Shown: in pieces, positions 13,204 through 24,120 of the stretch
Position numbering within the stretch: position 1 is the first letter of the stretch
Layout of the letters: each line of letters starts with the position of its first letter
Origin: Charina bottae
Taxonomy: Eukaryota; Chordata; Lepidosauria; Squamata; Charinaidae
Length of the DNA stretch: 64,000 nucleotides
Assembly (NCBI GenBank): GCA_023362775.1
Contig: JALMGJ010000137.1
Span: 1-64,000, forward strand
Reading direction: 5' to 3'
Notes under the pieces: model-generated
Database searches by the model: none
What the model saw: only the letters and a program-made list of their open reading frames with translations
What the model was told of the DNA's origin: nothing
Translations under genes and position numbers: made by a program

Positions 13204-14566
13204 CTGACCACGGAGTCAGGAAACCCTCCCGGGATGGGCCGGACCGAATGAGGTCAAATTGAAAAACGAAGACCGCCATGAGATTCGGGTTTGAATTTAA
13301 GGGTTAGAGGCACTTTTGGATGCTTGATTTGGGACGGCATGATTTTTGGCCCAAAAATCGAAAAATTCCTGACCGCGGAGTCAGGAAACCCTCCCGGGTT
13401 GGGCCGGGCCGAATGAGGTCAAATTGAAAAACAAAGGCCGCCATGAGATTCGGGGTTGAATTTAAGAGTTAGGGGCACTTTTGGATGCTTGATTTGGGAC
13501 GGCATGATTTTTGGCCCAAAAAACGAAAAATCCCTGACCGCGGAGTCAGGAAACCCTCCCGGGGTGGGCCGGACCTAATGAGGTCAAATTGAAAAACGAA
13601 GGGCGCCATGAGATTCGGGGTTGAATTTAAGGGTTAGGAGCACTTTTGGATGCTTGATTTGGGACGGCATGATTTTTGGCCCAAAAATCGAAAAATTCCT
13701 GACCACAGAGTCAGGAAACCCTCCCGGGATGGGCCGGACCGAATGAGGTCAAATTGAAAAACGAAGGCCGCCATGAGATTCGGGGTTGAATTTAAGGGTT
13801 AGAGGCACTTTTGGATGCTTGATTTGGGACGGCATGATTTTTGGCCCAAAAATCGAAAAATTCCTGACCGCGGAGTCAGGAAACCCTCCCGGGTTGGGCC
13901 GGGCCGAATGAGGTCAAATTGAAAAACGAAGGCCGCCATGAGATTCAGGTTTGAATTTAAGAGTTAGGGGCACTTTTGGATGCTTGATTTGGGACGGCAT
14001 GATTTTTGGCCCAAAAATCGAAAAATTCCTGACCGCGGAGTCAGGAAACCCTCCCGGGATGGGCCGGACCGAATGAGGTCAAATTGAAAAACGAAGGCCA
14101 CCATGAGATTCGGGGTTCAATTTAAGGGTTAGAGGTACTTTTGGATACTTGATTTGGGACGGCATGATTTTTGGCCCAAAAATCGAAAAATTCCTGACCG
14201 CGGAGTCAGGAAACCCTCCCGGGATGGGCCGGACCGAATGAGGTCAAATTGAAAAACGAAGGCCGCCATGAGATTCGGGGTTGAATTTAAGGGTTAGAGG
14301 CACTTTTGGATGCTTGATTTGGGACGGCATGATTTTTGGCCCAAAAATCGAAAAATTCCTGACGGCGGAGTCAGGAAACCCTCCCGGGATGGGCCGGACC
14401 GAATGAGGTCAAATTGAAAAACGAAGGCCACCATGAGATTCGGGGTTCAATTTAAGGGTTTGGGGCACTTTTGGATGCTTGATTTGGGACGGCATGATTT
14501 TTGGCCCAAAAATCGAAAAATTCCTGACCGCGGAGTCAGGAAACCCTCCCGGGATGGGCCGGACCG
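13204..14566 (+). repeat. Transition zone from family A to family B monomers
   Basis: About eight monomers introduce new variants: TTGGGCCGGGCC (13,399 and 13,894), CAGGTTTGAA with AAGAGTTAGG, ACCACAGAG, GGCCACC, GATACTTG and GACGGCGG. These recur in the blocks out to 20 kb. Family A elements (the AAAAAACG tail at 13,519; CCTAAT) are still mixed in, so the border is a gradual interleaving rather than a clean breakpoint. No non-satellite DNA is present. Confidence 0.8.
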
Positions 14567-16900
14567 AATGAGGTCAAATTGAAAAACGAAGGCCGCCATG
14601 AGATTTGGGGTTGAATTTAAGGGTTAGGGGCACTTTTGGATGCTTGATTTGGGATGGCATGATTTTTGGCCCAAAAAACGAAAAATCCCTGACCGCGGAG
14701 TCAGGAAACCCTCCCGGGGTGGGCCGGACCTAATGAGGTCAAATTGAAAAACGAAGGCCGCCATGAGATTCGGGGTTGAATTTAAGGGTTAGGAGCACTT
14801 TTGGATGCTTGATTTGGGACGGCATGATTTTTGGCCCAAAAATCGAAAAATTCCTGACCACAGAGTCAGGAAACCCTCCCGGGATGGGCCGGACCGAATG
14901 AGGTCAAATTGAAAAACGAAGGCCGCCATGAGATTCGGGGTTGAATTTAAGTGTTAGGGGCACTTTTGAATGCTTGATTTGGGACGGCATGATTTTTGGC
15001 GCAAAAATCGAAAAATTCCTGACCGCGGAGTCAGGAAACCCACCAGGGATGGGCTGGACCGAATGAGGTCAAATTGAAAAACGAAGGCCGCCATGAGATT
15101 CGGGGTTGAATTTAAGGGTTAGGGGCACTTTTGGATGCTTGATTTGGGACAGCATGATTTTTGGCCCAAAAATCGAAAAATCCCTGACCGCGGAGTCAGG
15201 AAACCCTCCCGGGGTGGGCTGTACCTAATGAGGTCAAATTGATAAACGAAGGCCGCCATGAGATTCGGGGTTGAATTTAAGGGTTAGGGGCACTTTTGGA
15301 TGCTTGATTTGGGACGGCATGATTTTTGGCCCAAAAATTGAAAAATTCCTGACCGCGGAGTCAGGAAACCCTCCCGGGATGGGCCGGACCGAATGAGGTC
15401 AAATTGAAAAACGAAGGCCGCCATGAGATTCGGGGTTGAATTTAAGGGTTTGGGGCACTTTTGCGTGCTTGATTTGGGACGGCATGATTTTTGGCCCAAA
15501 AATCGAAAAATCCCAGACCGTGGAGTCAGGAAACCCTCCCGGGGTGGGCCGGACCTAATGAGGTCAAATTGAAAAACGAAGGCCGCCATGAGATTCGGGG
15601 TTGAATTTAAGGGTTAGAGGCACTTTTGGATGCTTGATTTGGGACGGCATGATTTTTGGCCCAAAAATCGAAAAATTCCTGACCGTGGAGTCAGGAAACC
15701 CTCCCGGTGTGGGCCGGACCTAATGAGGTCAAATTGAAAAACGAAGGCCGCCATGAGATTTGGGGTTGAATTTAAGGGTTAGGGGCACTTTTGGATGCTT
15801 GATTTGGGATGGCATGATTTTTGGCCCAAAAAACGAAAAATCCCTGACCGCGGAGTCAGGAAACCCTCCCGGGGTGGGCCGGACCTAATGAGGTCAAATT
15901 GAAAAACGAAGGCCGCCATGAGATTCGGGGTTGAATTTAAGGGTTAGGAGCACTTTTGGATGCTTGATTTGGGACGGCATGATTTTTGGCCCAAAAATCG
16001 AAAAATTCCTGACCACAGAGTCAGGAAACCCTCCCGGGATGGGCCGGACCGAATGAGGTCAAATTGAAAAACGAAGGCCGCCATGAGATTCGGGGTTGAA
16101 TTTAAGTGTTAGGGGCACTTTTGAATGCTTGATTTGGGACGGCATGATTTTTGGCGCAAAAATCGAAAAATTCCTGACCGCGGAGTCAGGAAACCCACCA
16201 GGGATGGGCTGGACCGAATGAGGTCAAATTGAAAAACGAAGGCCGCCATGAGATTCGGGGTTGAATTTAAGGGTTAGGGGCACTTTTGGATGCTTGATTT
16301 GGGACAGCATGATTTTTGGCCCAAAAATCGAAAAATCCCTGACCGCGGAGTCAGGAAACCCTCCCGGGGTGGGCTGTACCTAATGAGGTCAAATTGATAA
16401 ACGAAGGCCGCCATGAGATTCGGGGTTGAATTTAAGGGTTAGGGGCACTTTTGGATGCTTGATTTGGGACGGCATGATTTTTGGCCCAAAAATTGAAAAA
16501 TTCCTGACCGCGGAGTCAGGAAACCCTCCCGGGATGGGCCGGACCGAATGAGGTCAAATTGAAAAACGAAGGCCGCCATGAGATTCGGGGTTGAATTTAA
16601 GGGTTTGGGGCACTTTTGCGTGCTTGATTTGGGACGGCATGATTTTTGGCCCAAAAATCGAAAAATCCCAGACCGTGGAGTCAGGAAACCCTCCCGGGGT
16701 GGGCCGGACCTAATGAGGTCAAATTGAAAAACGAAGGCCGCCATGAGATTCGGGGTTGAATTTAAGGGTTAGAGGCACTTTTGGATGCTTGATTTGGGAC
16801 GGCATGATTTTTGGCCCAAAAATCGAAAAATTCCTGACCGTGGAGTCAGGAAACCCTCCCGGTGTGGGCCGGACCTAATGAGGTCAAATTGAAAAACGAA
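14567..16900 (+). repeat. Two tandem copies of a 7-monomer unit (1,155 bp)
   Basis: Bases 14,567-15,745 match 15,722-16,900 at an offset of exactly 1,155 bp (7 x 165), and I noticed no difference on reading them line by line. Private markers occur once per copy: GATGGCATG (14,653; 15,808), AAGTGTTAGG with TTGAATGC, CCCACCAGGG, GGGCTGTACC with GATAAACG, TTGCGTGC, CCCAGACCG and GGTGTGGG. Diverged relatives of five of these monomers reappear inside the 12-mer at 20-24 kb, so this unit probably predates it. Confidence 0.93.
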
Positions 16901-17220
16901 AGCCGCCATGAGATTCGGGGTTGAATTTAAGGGTTAGGGGCACTTTTGGATGCTTGATTTGGGACGGCATGATTTTTGGCCCAAAAATCGAAAAATTCCT
17001 GACCGCGGAGTCAGGAAACCCTCCCGGGATGGGCCGGACCGAATGAGGTCAAATTGAAAAACGAAGGCCGCCATGAGATTCGGGGTTGAATTTAAGGGTT
17101 AGAGGCACTTTTGGATGCTTGATTTGGGACGGCATGATTTTTGGCCCAAAAATCGAAGAATTCCTGACCGCGGAGTCAGGAAACCCTCCCGGGATGGGCC
17201 GGGCCGAATGAGGTCAAATT
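16901..17220 (+). repeat. Single-copy linker monomers between the 7-mer and 6-mer repeats
   Basis: About two monomers. One follows the GAAAGCCGCC variant at 16,901. The next carries CGAAGAATTC near 17,155 and leads into GGGCCGGGCCGAATG near 17,186. They are ordinary satellite monomers that are not part of either flanking duplicated unit. Confidence 0.75.
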
Positions 17221-19200
17221 GAAAAACGAAGGCCACCATGAGATTCGGGGTTGAATTTAAGGGTTAGGGGCACTTTTGGATACTTGATTTGGGACGGCAT
17301 GATTTTTGGCACAAAAATCGAAAAATTCCTGACCGAGGGGTCAGGAAACCCTCCCGGGGTGGGCCGGACCGAATGAGGTCAAATTGAAAAACGAAGGCCG
17401 CCATGAGATTCGGGGTTGAATTTAAGGGTTAGGGGCACTTTTGGATGCTTGATTTGGGACGGCATGATTTTTGGCCCAAAAATCGAAAAATTCCTGACCG
17501 CGGAGTCAGGAAACCCTCCCGGGATGGGCCGGGCCGAACGAGGTCAAATTGAAAAACGAAGGCCGCCATGAGATTCGGGGTTGAATTTAAGAGTTAGGGG
17601 CACTTTTGGATGCTTGATTTGGGACGGCATGATTTTTGGCCCAAAAATCGAAAAATTCCTGATTGCGGGGTCAGGAAACCCTTCCGGGGTGGGCCGGACC
17701 GAATGAGGTCAAATTGAAAAACGAAGGCCGCCATGAGATTCGGGGTTGAATTTAAGGGTTAGGGGCACTTTTGGATGCTTGATTTGGGACGGCATGATTT
17801 TTGGCCCAAAAATCGAAAAATTCCTGACCGCGTGGTCAGGAAACCCTCCCGGGTTGGGCCGGGCCGAATGAGGTCAAATTGAAAAACGAAGGCCGCCATG
17901 AGATTCAGGTTTGAATTTAAGAGTTAGGGGCACTTTTGGATGCTTGATTTGGGACGGCATGATTTTTGGCCCAAAAATCGAAAAATTCCTGACCGCGGAG
18001 TCAGGAAACCCTCCCGGGATGGGCCGGACCGAATGAGGTCAAATTGAAAAACGAAGGCCACCATGAGATTCGGGGTTCAATTTAAGGGTTAGAGGTACTT
18101 TTGGATACTTGATTTGGGACGGCATGATTTTTGGCCCAAAAATCGAAAAATTCCTGACCGTGGAGTCAGGAAACCCTCCCGGGATGGGCCGGACCGAATG
18201 AGGTCAAATTGAAAAACGAAGGCCACCATGAGATTCGGGGTTGAATTTAAGGGTTAGGGGCACTTTTGGATACTTGATTTGGGACGGCATGATTTTTGGC
18301 ACAAAAATCGAAAAATTCCTGACCGAGGGGTCAGGAAACCCTCCCGGGGTGGGCCGGACCGAATGAGGTCAAATTGAAAAACGAAGGCCGCCATGAGATT
18401 CGGGGTTGAATTTAAGGGTTAGGGGCACTTTTGGATGCTTGATTTGGGACGGCATGATTTTTGGCCCAAAAATCGAAAAATTCCTGACCGCGGAGTCAGG
18501 AAACCCTCCCGGGATGGGCCGGGCCGAACGAGGTCAAATTGAAAAACGAAGGCCGCCATGAGATTCGGGGTTGAATTTAAGAGTTAGGGGCACTTTTGGA
18601 TGCTTGATTTGGGACGGCATGATTTTTGGCCCAAAAATCGAAAAATTCCTGATTGCGGGGTCAGGAAACCCTTCCGGGGTGGGCCGGACCGAATGAGGTC
18701 AAATTGAAAAACGAAGGCCGCCATGAGATTCGGGGTTGAATTTAAGGGTTAGGGGCACTTTTGGATGCTTGATTTGGGACGGCATGATTTTTGGCCCAAA
18801 AATCGAAAAATTCCTGACCGCGTGGTCAGGAAACCCTCCCGGGTTGGGCCGGGCCGAATGAGGTCAAATTGAAAAACGAAGGCCGCCATGAGATTCAGGT
18901 TTGAATTTAAGAGTTAGGGGCACTTTTGGATGCTTGATTTGGGACGGCATGATTTTTGGCCCAAAAATCGAAAAATTCCTGACCGCGGAGTCAGGAAACC
19001 CTCCCGGGATGGGCCGGACCGAATGAGGTCAAATTGAAAAACGAAGGCCACCATGAGATTCGGGGTTCAATTTAAGGGTTAGAGGTACTTTTGGATACTT
19101 GATTTGGGACGGCATGATTTTTGGCCCAAAAATCGAAAAATTCCTGACCGTGGAGTCAGGAAACCCTCCCGGGATGGGCCGGACCGAATGAGGTCAAATT
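17221..19200 (+). repeat. Two tandem copies of a 6-monomer unit (990 bp), apparently identical
   Basis: 17,221-18,210 and 18,211-19,200 align at an offset of exactly 990 bp, with no difference seen on reading. Markers in order are GGCCACC with GATACTTG and GGCACAAAAA, GACCGAGGGGTC, GGGCCGAACG, GATTGCGGGGTC with CCCTTCCGG, GCGTGGTCAGG, CAGGTTTGAA, and GGTTCAATTT with GAGGTAC. Such identity over six variable monomers implies a very recent duplication, or assembly duplication, compared with the several-percent differences between neighbouring monomers. Confidence 0.93.
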
Positions 19201-20145
19201 GAAAAACGAAGGCCGCCATGAGATTCGGGGTTGAATTTAAGGGTTAGAGGCACTTTTGGATGCTTGATTTGGGGCGGCATGATTTTTGGCCCAAAAATCG
19301 AAAAATTCCTGACGGCGGAGTCAGGAAACCCTCCCGGGATGGGCCGGGCCGAACGAGGTCAAATTGAAAAACGAAGGCCGCCATGAGATTCGGGGTTGAA
19401 TTTAAGAGTTAGGGGCACTTTTGGATGCTTGATTTGGGACGGCATGATTTTTGGCCCAAAAATCGAAAAATTCCTGATTGCGGGGTCAGGAAACCCTTCC
19501 GGGGTGGGCCGGACCGAATGAGGTCAAATTGAAAAACGAAGGCCGCCATGAGATTCGGGGTTGAATTTAAGGGTTAGGGGCACTTTTGGATGCTTGATTT
19601 GGGACGGCATGATTTTTGGCCCAAAAATCGAAAAATTCCTGACCGCGTGGTCAGGAAACCCTCCCGGGTTGGGCCGGGCCGAATGAGGTCAAATTGAAAA
19701 ACGAAGGCCGCCATGAGATTCAGGTTTGAATTTAAGAGTTAGGGGCACTTTTGGATGCTTGATTTGGGACGGCATGATTTTTGGCCCAAAAATCGAAAAA
19801 TTCCTGACCGCGGAGTCAGGAAATCCTCCCGGGATGGGCCGGACCGAATGAGGTCAAATTGAAAAACGAAGGCCACCATGAGATTCGGGGTTCAATTTAA
19901 GGGTTAGAGGTACTTTTGGATACTTGATTTGGGACGGCATGATTTTTGGCCCAAAAATCGAAAAATTCCTGACCGTGGAGTCAGGAAACCCTCCCGGGAT
20001 GGGCCGGACCGAATGAGGTCAAATTGAAAAACGAAGGCCGCCATGAGATTCGGGGTTGAATTTAAGGGTTAGAGGCACTTTTGGATGCTTGATTTGGGGC
20101 GGCATGATTTTTGGCCCAAAAATCGAAAAATTCCTGACGGCGGAG
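18496..20145 (+). repeat. Overlapping 5-monomer duplication (825 bp)
   Basis: 18,496-19,320 recurs as 19,321-20,145 at an offset of 825 bp (5 x 165). The shared order runs GGGCCGAACG, GATTGCGGGGTC, GCGTGGTCAGG, CAGGTTTGAA, GATACTTG, then GATTTGGGGCGGC with GACGGCGGAG. One difference is visible (AAATCC near 19,822 against AAACCC near 18,997). This duplication reuses part of the second 990-bp copy, so it happened after the 6-mer duplication or together with it. Confidence 0.9.
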
Positions 20146-20160
20146 TCAGGAAACCCTCCC

Positions 20161-23100
20161 GGGATGGGCCGGACCGAATGAGGTCAAATTGAAAAACGAA
20201 GGCCGCCAAGAGATTCGGGGTTGAATTTAAGGGTTAGGGGCACTTTTGGATGCTTGATTTGGGACGGCATGATTTTTGGCGCAAAAATCGAAAAATTCCT
20301 GACCGCGGAGTCAGGAAACCCACCCGGGATGGGCTGGACCGAATGAGGTCAAATTGAAAAACGAAGGCCGCCATGAGATTCGGGGTTGAATTTAAGGGTT
20401 AGGGGCACTTTTGGATGCTTGATTTGGGACAGCATGATTTTTGGCCCAAAAATCGAAAAATCCCTGACCGCGGAGTCAGGAAACCCTCCCGGGGTGGGCT
20501 GTACCTAATGAGGTCAAATTGATAAACGAAGGCCGCCATGAGATTCGGGGTTGAATTTAAGGGTTAGGGGCACTTTTGGATGCTTGATTTGGGACGGCAT
20601 GATTTTTGGCCCAAAAATCGAAAAATTCCTGACCGCGGAGTCAGGAAACCCTCCCGGGATGGGCCGGACCGAATGAGGTCAAATTGAAAAACGAAGGCCG
20701 CCATGAGATTCGGGGTTGAATTTAAGGGTTTGGGGCACTTTTGCGTGCTTGATTTGGGACGGCATGATTTTTGGCCCAAAAATCGAAAAATCCCAGACCG
20801 CGGAGTCAGGAAACCCTCCCGGGGTGGGCCGGACCTAATGAGGTCAAATTGAAAAACGAAGGCCGCCATGAGATTCGGGGTTGAATTTAAGGGTTAGAGG
20901 CACTTTTGGATGCTTGATTTGGGACGGCATGATTTTTGGCCCAAAAATCGAAAAATTCCTGACCGCGGAGTCAGGAAACCCTCCCGGTGTGGGCCGGACC
21001 TAATGAGGTCAAATTGAAAAACGAAAGCCGCCATGAGATTCGGGGTTGAATTTAAGGGTTAGGGGCACTTTTGGATGCTTGATTTGGGACGGCATGATTT
21101 TTGGCCCAAAAATCGAAAAATCCCTGACCGCGGAGTCAGGAAACCCTCCCGGGATGGGCCGGACCGAATGAGGTCAAATTGAAAAACGAAGGCCGCCATG
21201 AGATTCGGGGTTGAATTTAAGGGTTAGGGGCACTTTTGGATGCTTGATTTGGGACGGCATGATTTTTGGCCCAAAAATCGAAAAATTCCTGACCGCGGAG
21301 TCAGGAAACCCTCCCGGGATGGGCCGGACCGAATGAGGTCAAATTGAAAAACGAAGGCCGCCATGAGATTCGGGGTTGAATTTAAGGGTTAGGGGCACTT
21401 TTGGATGCTTGATTTGGGAGGGCATGATTTTTGGCCCAAAAATCGAATAATTCCTGACCGCGGAGTCAGGAAACCCTCCCGGGATGGGCCGGACCGAATG
21501 AGGTCAAATTGAAAAACGAAGGCCGCCATGAGATTCGGGGTTGAATTTAAGGGTTAGAGGCACTTTTGGATGCTTGATTTGGGACGGCATGATTTTTGGC
21601 CCAAAAATCGAAAAATTCCTGACCGCGGAGTCAGGAAACCCTCCCAGGATGGGCCGGACCGAATGAGGTCAAATTGAAAAACGAAGGCCACCATGAGATT
21701 TGGGGTTGAATTTAAGGGTTAGAGGCACTTTTGGATGCTTGATTTGGGACGGCATGATTTTTGGCCCAAAAATCGAAAAATTCCTGACCGCGGAGTCAGG
21801 AAACCCTCCCGGGATGGGCCGGACCGAATGAGGTCAAATTGAAAAACGAAGGCTGCCATGAGATTTGGGGTTGAATTTAAGGGTTAGAGGCACTTTTGGA
21901 TGCTTGATTTGGGACGGCATGATTTTTGGCCCAAAAATCGAAAAATTCCTGACCGCGGATTCAGGAAACCCTCCCGGGATGGGCCGGACCGATTGAGGTC
22001 AAATTGAAAAACGAAGGCCGCCATGAGATTCGGGGTTGAATTTAAGGGTTAGAGGCACTTTTGGATGCTTGATTTGGGACGGCATGATTTTTGGCCCAAA
22101 AATCGAAAAATTCCTGACCGCGGAGTCAGGAAACCCTCCCGGGATGGGCCGGACCGAATGAGGTCAAATTGAAAAACGAAGGCCGCCAAGAGATTCGGGG
22201 TTGAATTTAAGGGTTAGGGGCACTTTTGGATGCTTGATTTGGGACGGCATGATTTTTGGCGCAAAAATCGAAAAATTCCTGACCGCGGAGTCAGGAAACC
22301 CACCCGGGATGGGCTGGACCGAATGAGGTCAAATTGAAAAACGAAGGCCGCCATGAGATTCGGGGTTGAATTTAAGGGTTAGGGGCACTTTTGGATGCTT
22401 GATTTGGGACAGCATGATTTTTGGCCCAAAAATCGAAAAATCCCTGACCGCGGAGTCAGGAAACCCTCCCGGGGTGGGCTGTACCTAATGAGGTCAAATT
22501 GATAAACGAAGGCCGCCATGAGATTCGGGGTTGAATTTAAGGGTTAGGGGCACTTTTGGATGCTTGATTTGGGACGGCATGATTTTTGGCCCAAAAATCG
22601 AAAAATTCCTGACCGCGGAGTCAGGAAACCCTCCCGGGATGGGCCGGACCGAATGAGGTCAAATTGAAAAACGAAGGCCGCCATGAGATTCGGGGTTGAA
22701 TTTAAGGGTTTGGGGCACTTTTGCGTGCTTGATTTGGGACGGCATGATTTTTGGCCCAAAAATCGAAAAATCCCAGACCGCGGAGTCAGGAAACCCTCCC
22801 GGGGTGGGCCGGACCTAATGAGGTCAAATTGAAAAACGAAGGCCGCCATGAGATTCGGGGTTGAATTTAAGGGTTAGAGGCACTTTTGGATGCTTGATTT
22901 GGGACGGCATGATTTTTGGCCCAAAAATCGAAAAATTCCTGACCGCGGAGTCAGGAAACCCTCCCGGTGTGGGCCGGACCTAATGAGGTCAAATTGAAAA
23001 ACGAAAGCCGCCATGAGATTCGGGGTTGAATTTAAGGGTTAGGGGCACTTTTGGATGCTTGATTTGGGACGGCATGATTTTTGGCCCAAAAATCGAAAAA

Positions 23101-24120
23101 TCCCTGACCGCGGAGTCAGGAAACCCTCCCGGGATGGGCCGGACCGAATGAGGTCAAATTGAAAAACGAAGGCCGCCATGAGATTCGGGGTTGAATTTAA
23201 GGGTTAGGGGCACTTTTGGATGCTTGATTTGGGACGGCATGATTTTTGGCCCAAAAATCGAAAAATTCCTGACCGCGGAGTCAGGAAACCCTCCCGGGAT
23301 GGGCCGGACCGAATGAGGTCAAATTGAAAAACGAAGGCCGCCATGAGATTCGGGGTTGAATTTAAGGGTTAGGGGCACTTTTGGATGCTTGATTTGGGAG
23401 GGCATGATTTTTGGCCCAAAAATCGAATAATTCCTGACCGCGGAGTCAGGAAACCCTCCCGGGATGGGCCGGACCGAATGAGGTCAAATTGAAAAACGAA
23501 GGCCGCCATGAGATTCGGGGTTGAATTTAAGGGTTAGAGGCACTTTTGGATGCTTGATTTGGGACGGCATGATTTTTGGCCCAAAAATCGAAAAATTCCT
23601 GACCGCGGAGTCAGGAAACCCTCCCAGGATGGGCCGGACCGAATGAGGTCAAATTGAAAAACGAAGGCCACCATGAGATTTGGGGTTGAATTTAAGGGTT
23701 AGAGGCACTTTTGGATGCTTGATTTGGGACGGCATGATTTTTGGCCCAAAAATCGAAAAATTCCTGACCGCGGAGTCAGGAAACCCTCCCGGGATGGGCC
23801 GGACCGAATGAGGTCAAATTGAAAAACGAAGGCTGCCATGAGATTCGGGGTTGAATTTAAGGGTTAGAGGCACTTTTGGATGCTTGATTTGGGACGGCAT
23901 GATTTTTGGCCCAAAAATCGAAAAATACCTGACCGCGGATTCAGGAAACCCTCCCGGGATGGGCCGGACCGATTGAGGTCAAATTGAAAAACGAAGGCCG
24001 CCATGAGATTCGGGGTTGAATTTAAGGGTTAGAGGCACTTTTGGATGCTTGATTTGGGACGGCATGATTTTTGGCCCAAAAATCGAAAAATTCCTGACCG
24101 CGGAGTCAGGAAACCCTCCC
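20161..24120 (+). repeat. Two tandem copies of a 12-monomer unit (1,980 bp)
   Basis: 20,161-22,140 and 22,141-24,120 match at an offset of exactly 1,980 bp. Line-by-line reading shows two differences: AGATTTGG near 21,864 against AGATTCGG near 23,844, and AATTCCT near 21,937 against AATACCT near 23,917. Each copy starts with GCCGCCAAGAG and includes GACAGCATG, GGGCTGTACC with GATAAACG, TTGCGTGC, GGTGTGGG, GAAAGCC, GGGAGGGC with GAATAATT, CCCAGGATGG, GGCTGCC, and GGATTCAGG with ACCGATTG. The first half descends from the 7-mer at 14.6-16.9 kb; the second half introduces family C variants. Confidence 0.95.

Noticed and set aside
17221..19200. Assembly duplication as the sole explanation for identical copies.
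   Set aside because: It cannot be excluded from sequence alone, but identical or near-identical copies occur at many different offsets (825, 990, 1,155, 1,485, 1,980, 2,804 and 6,599 bp), each in register with the monomer. Natural homogenisation explains this better than repeated assembler error.
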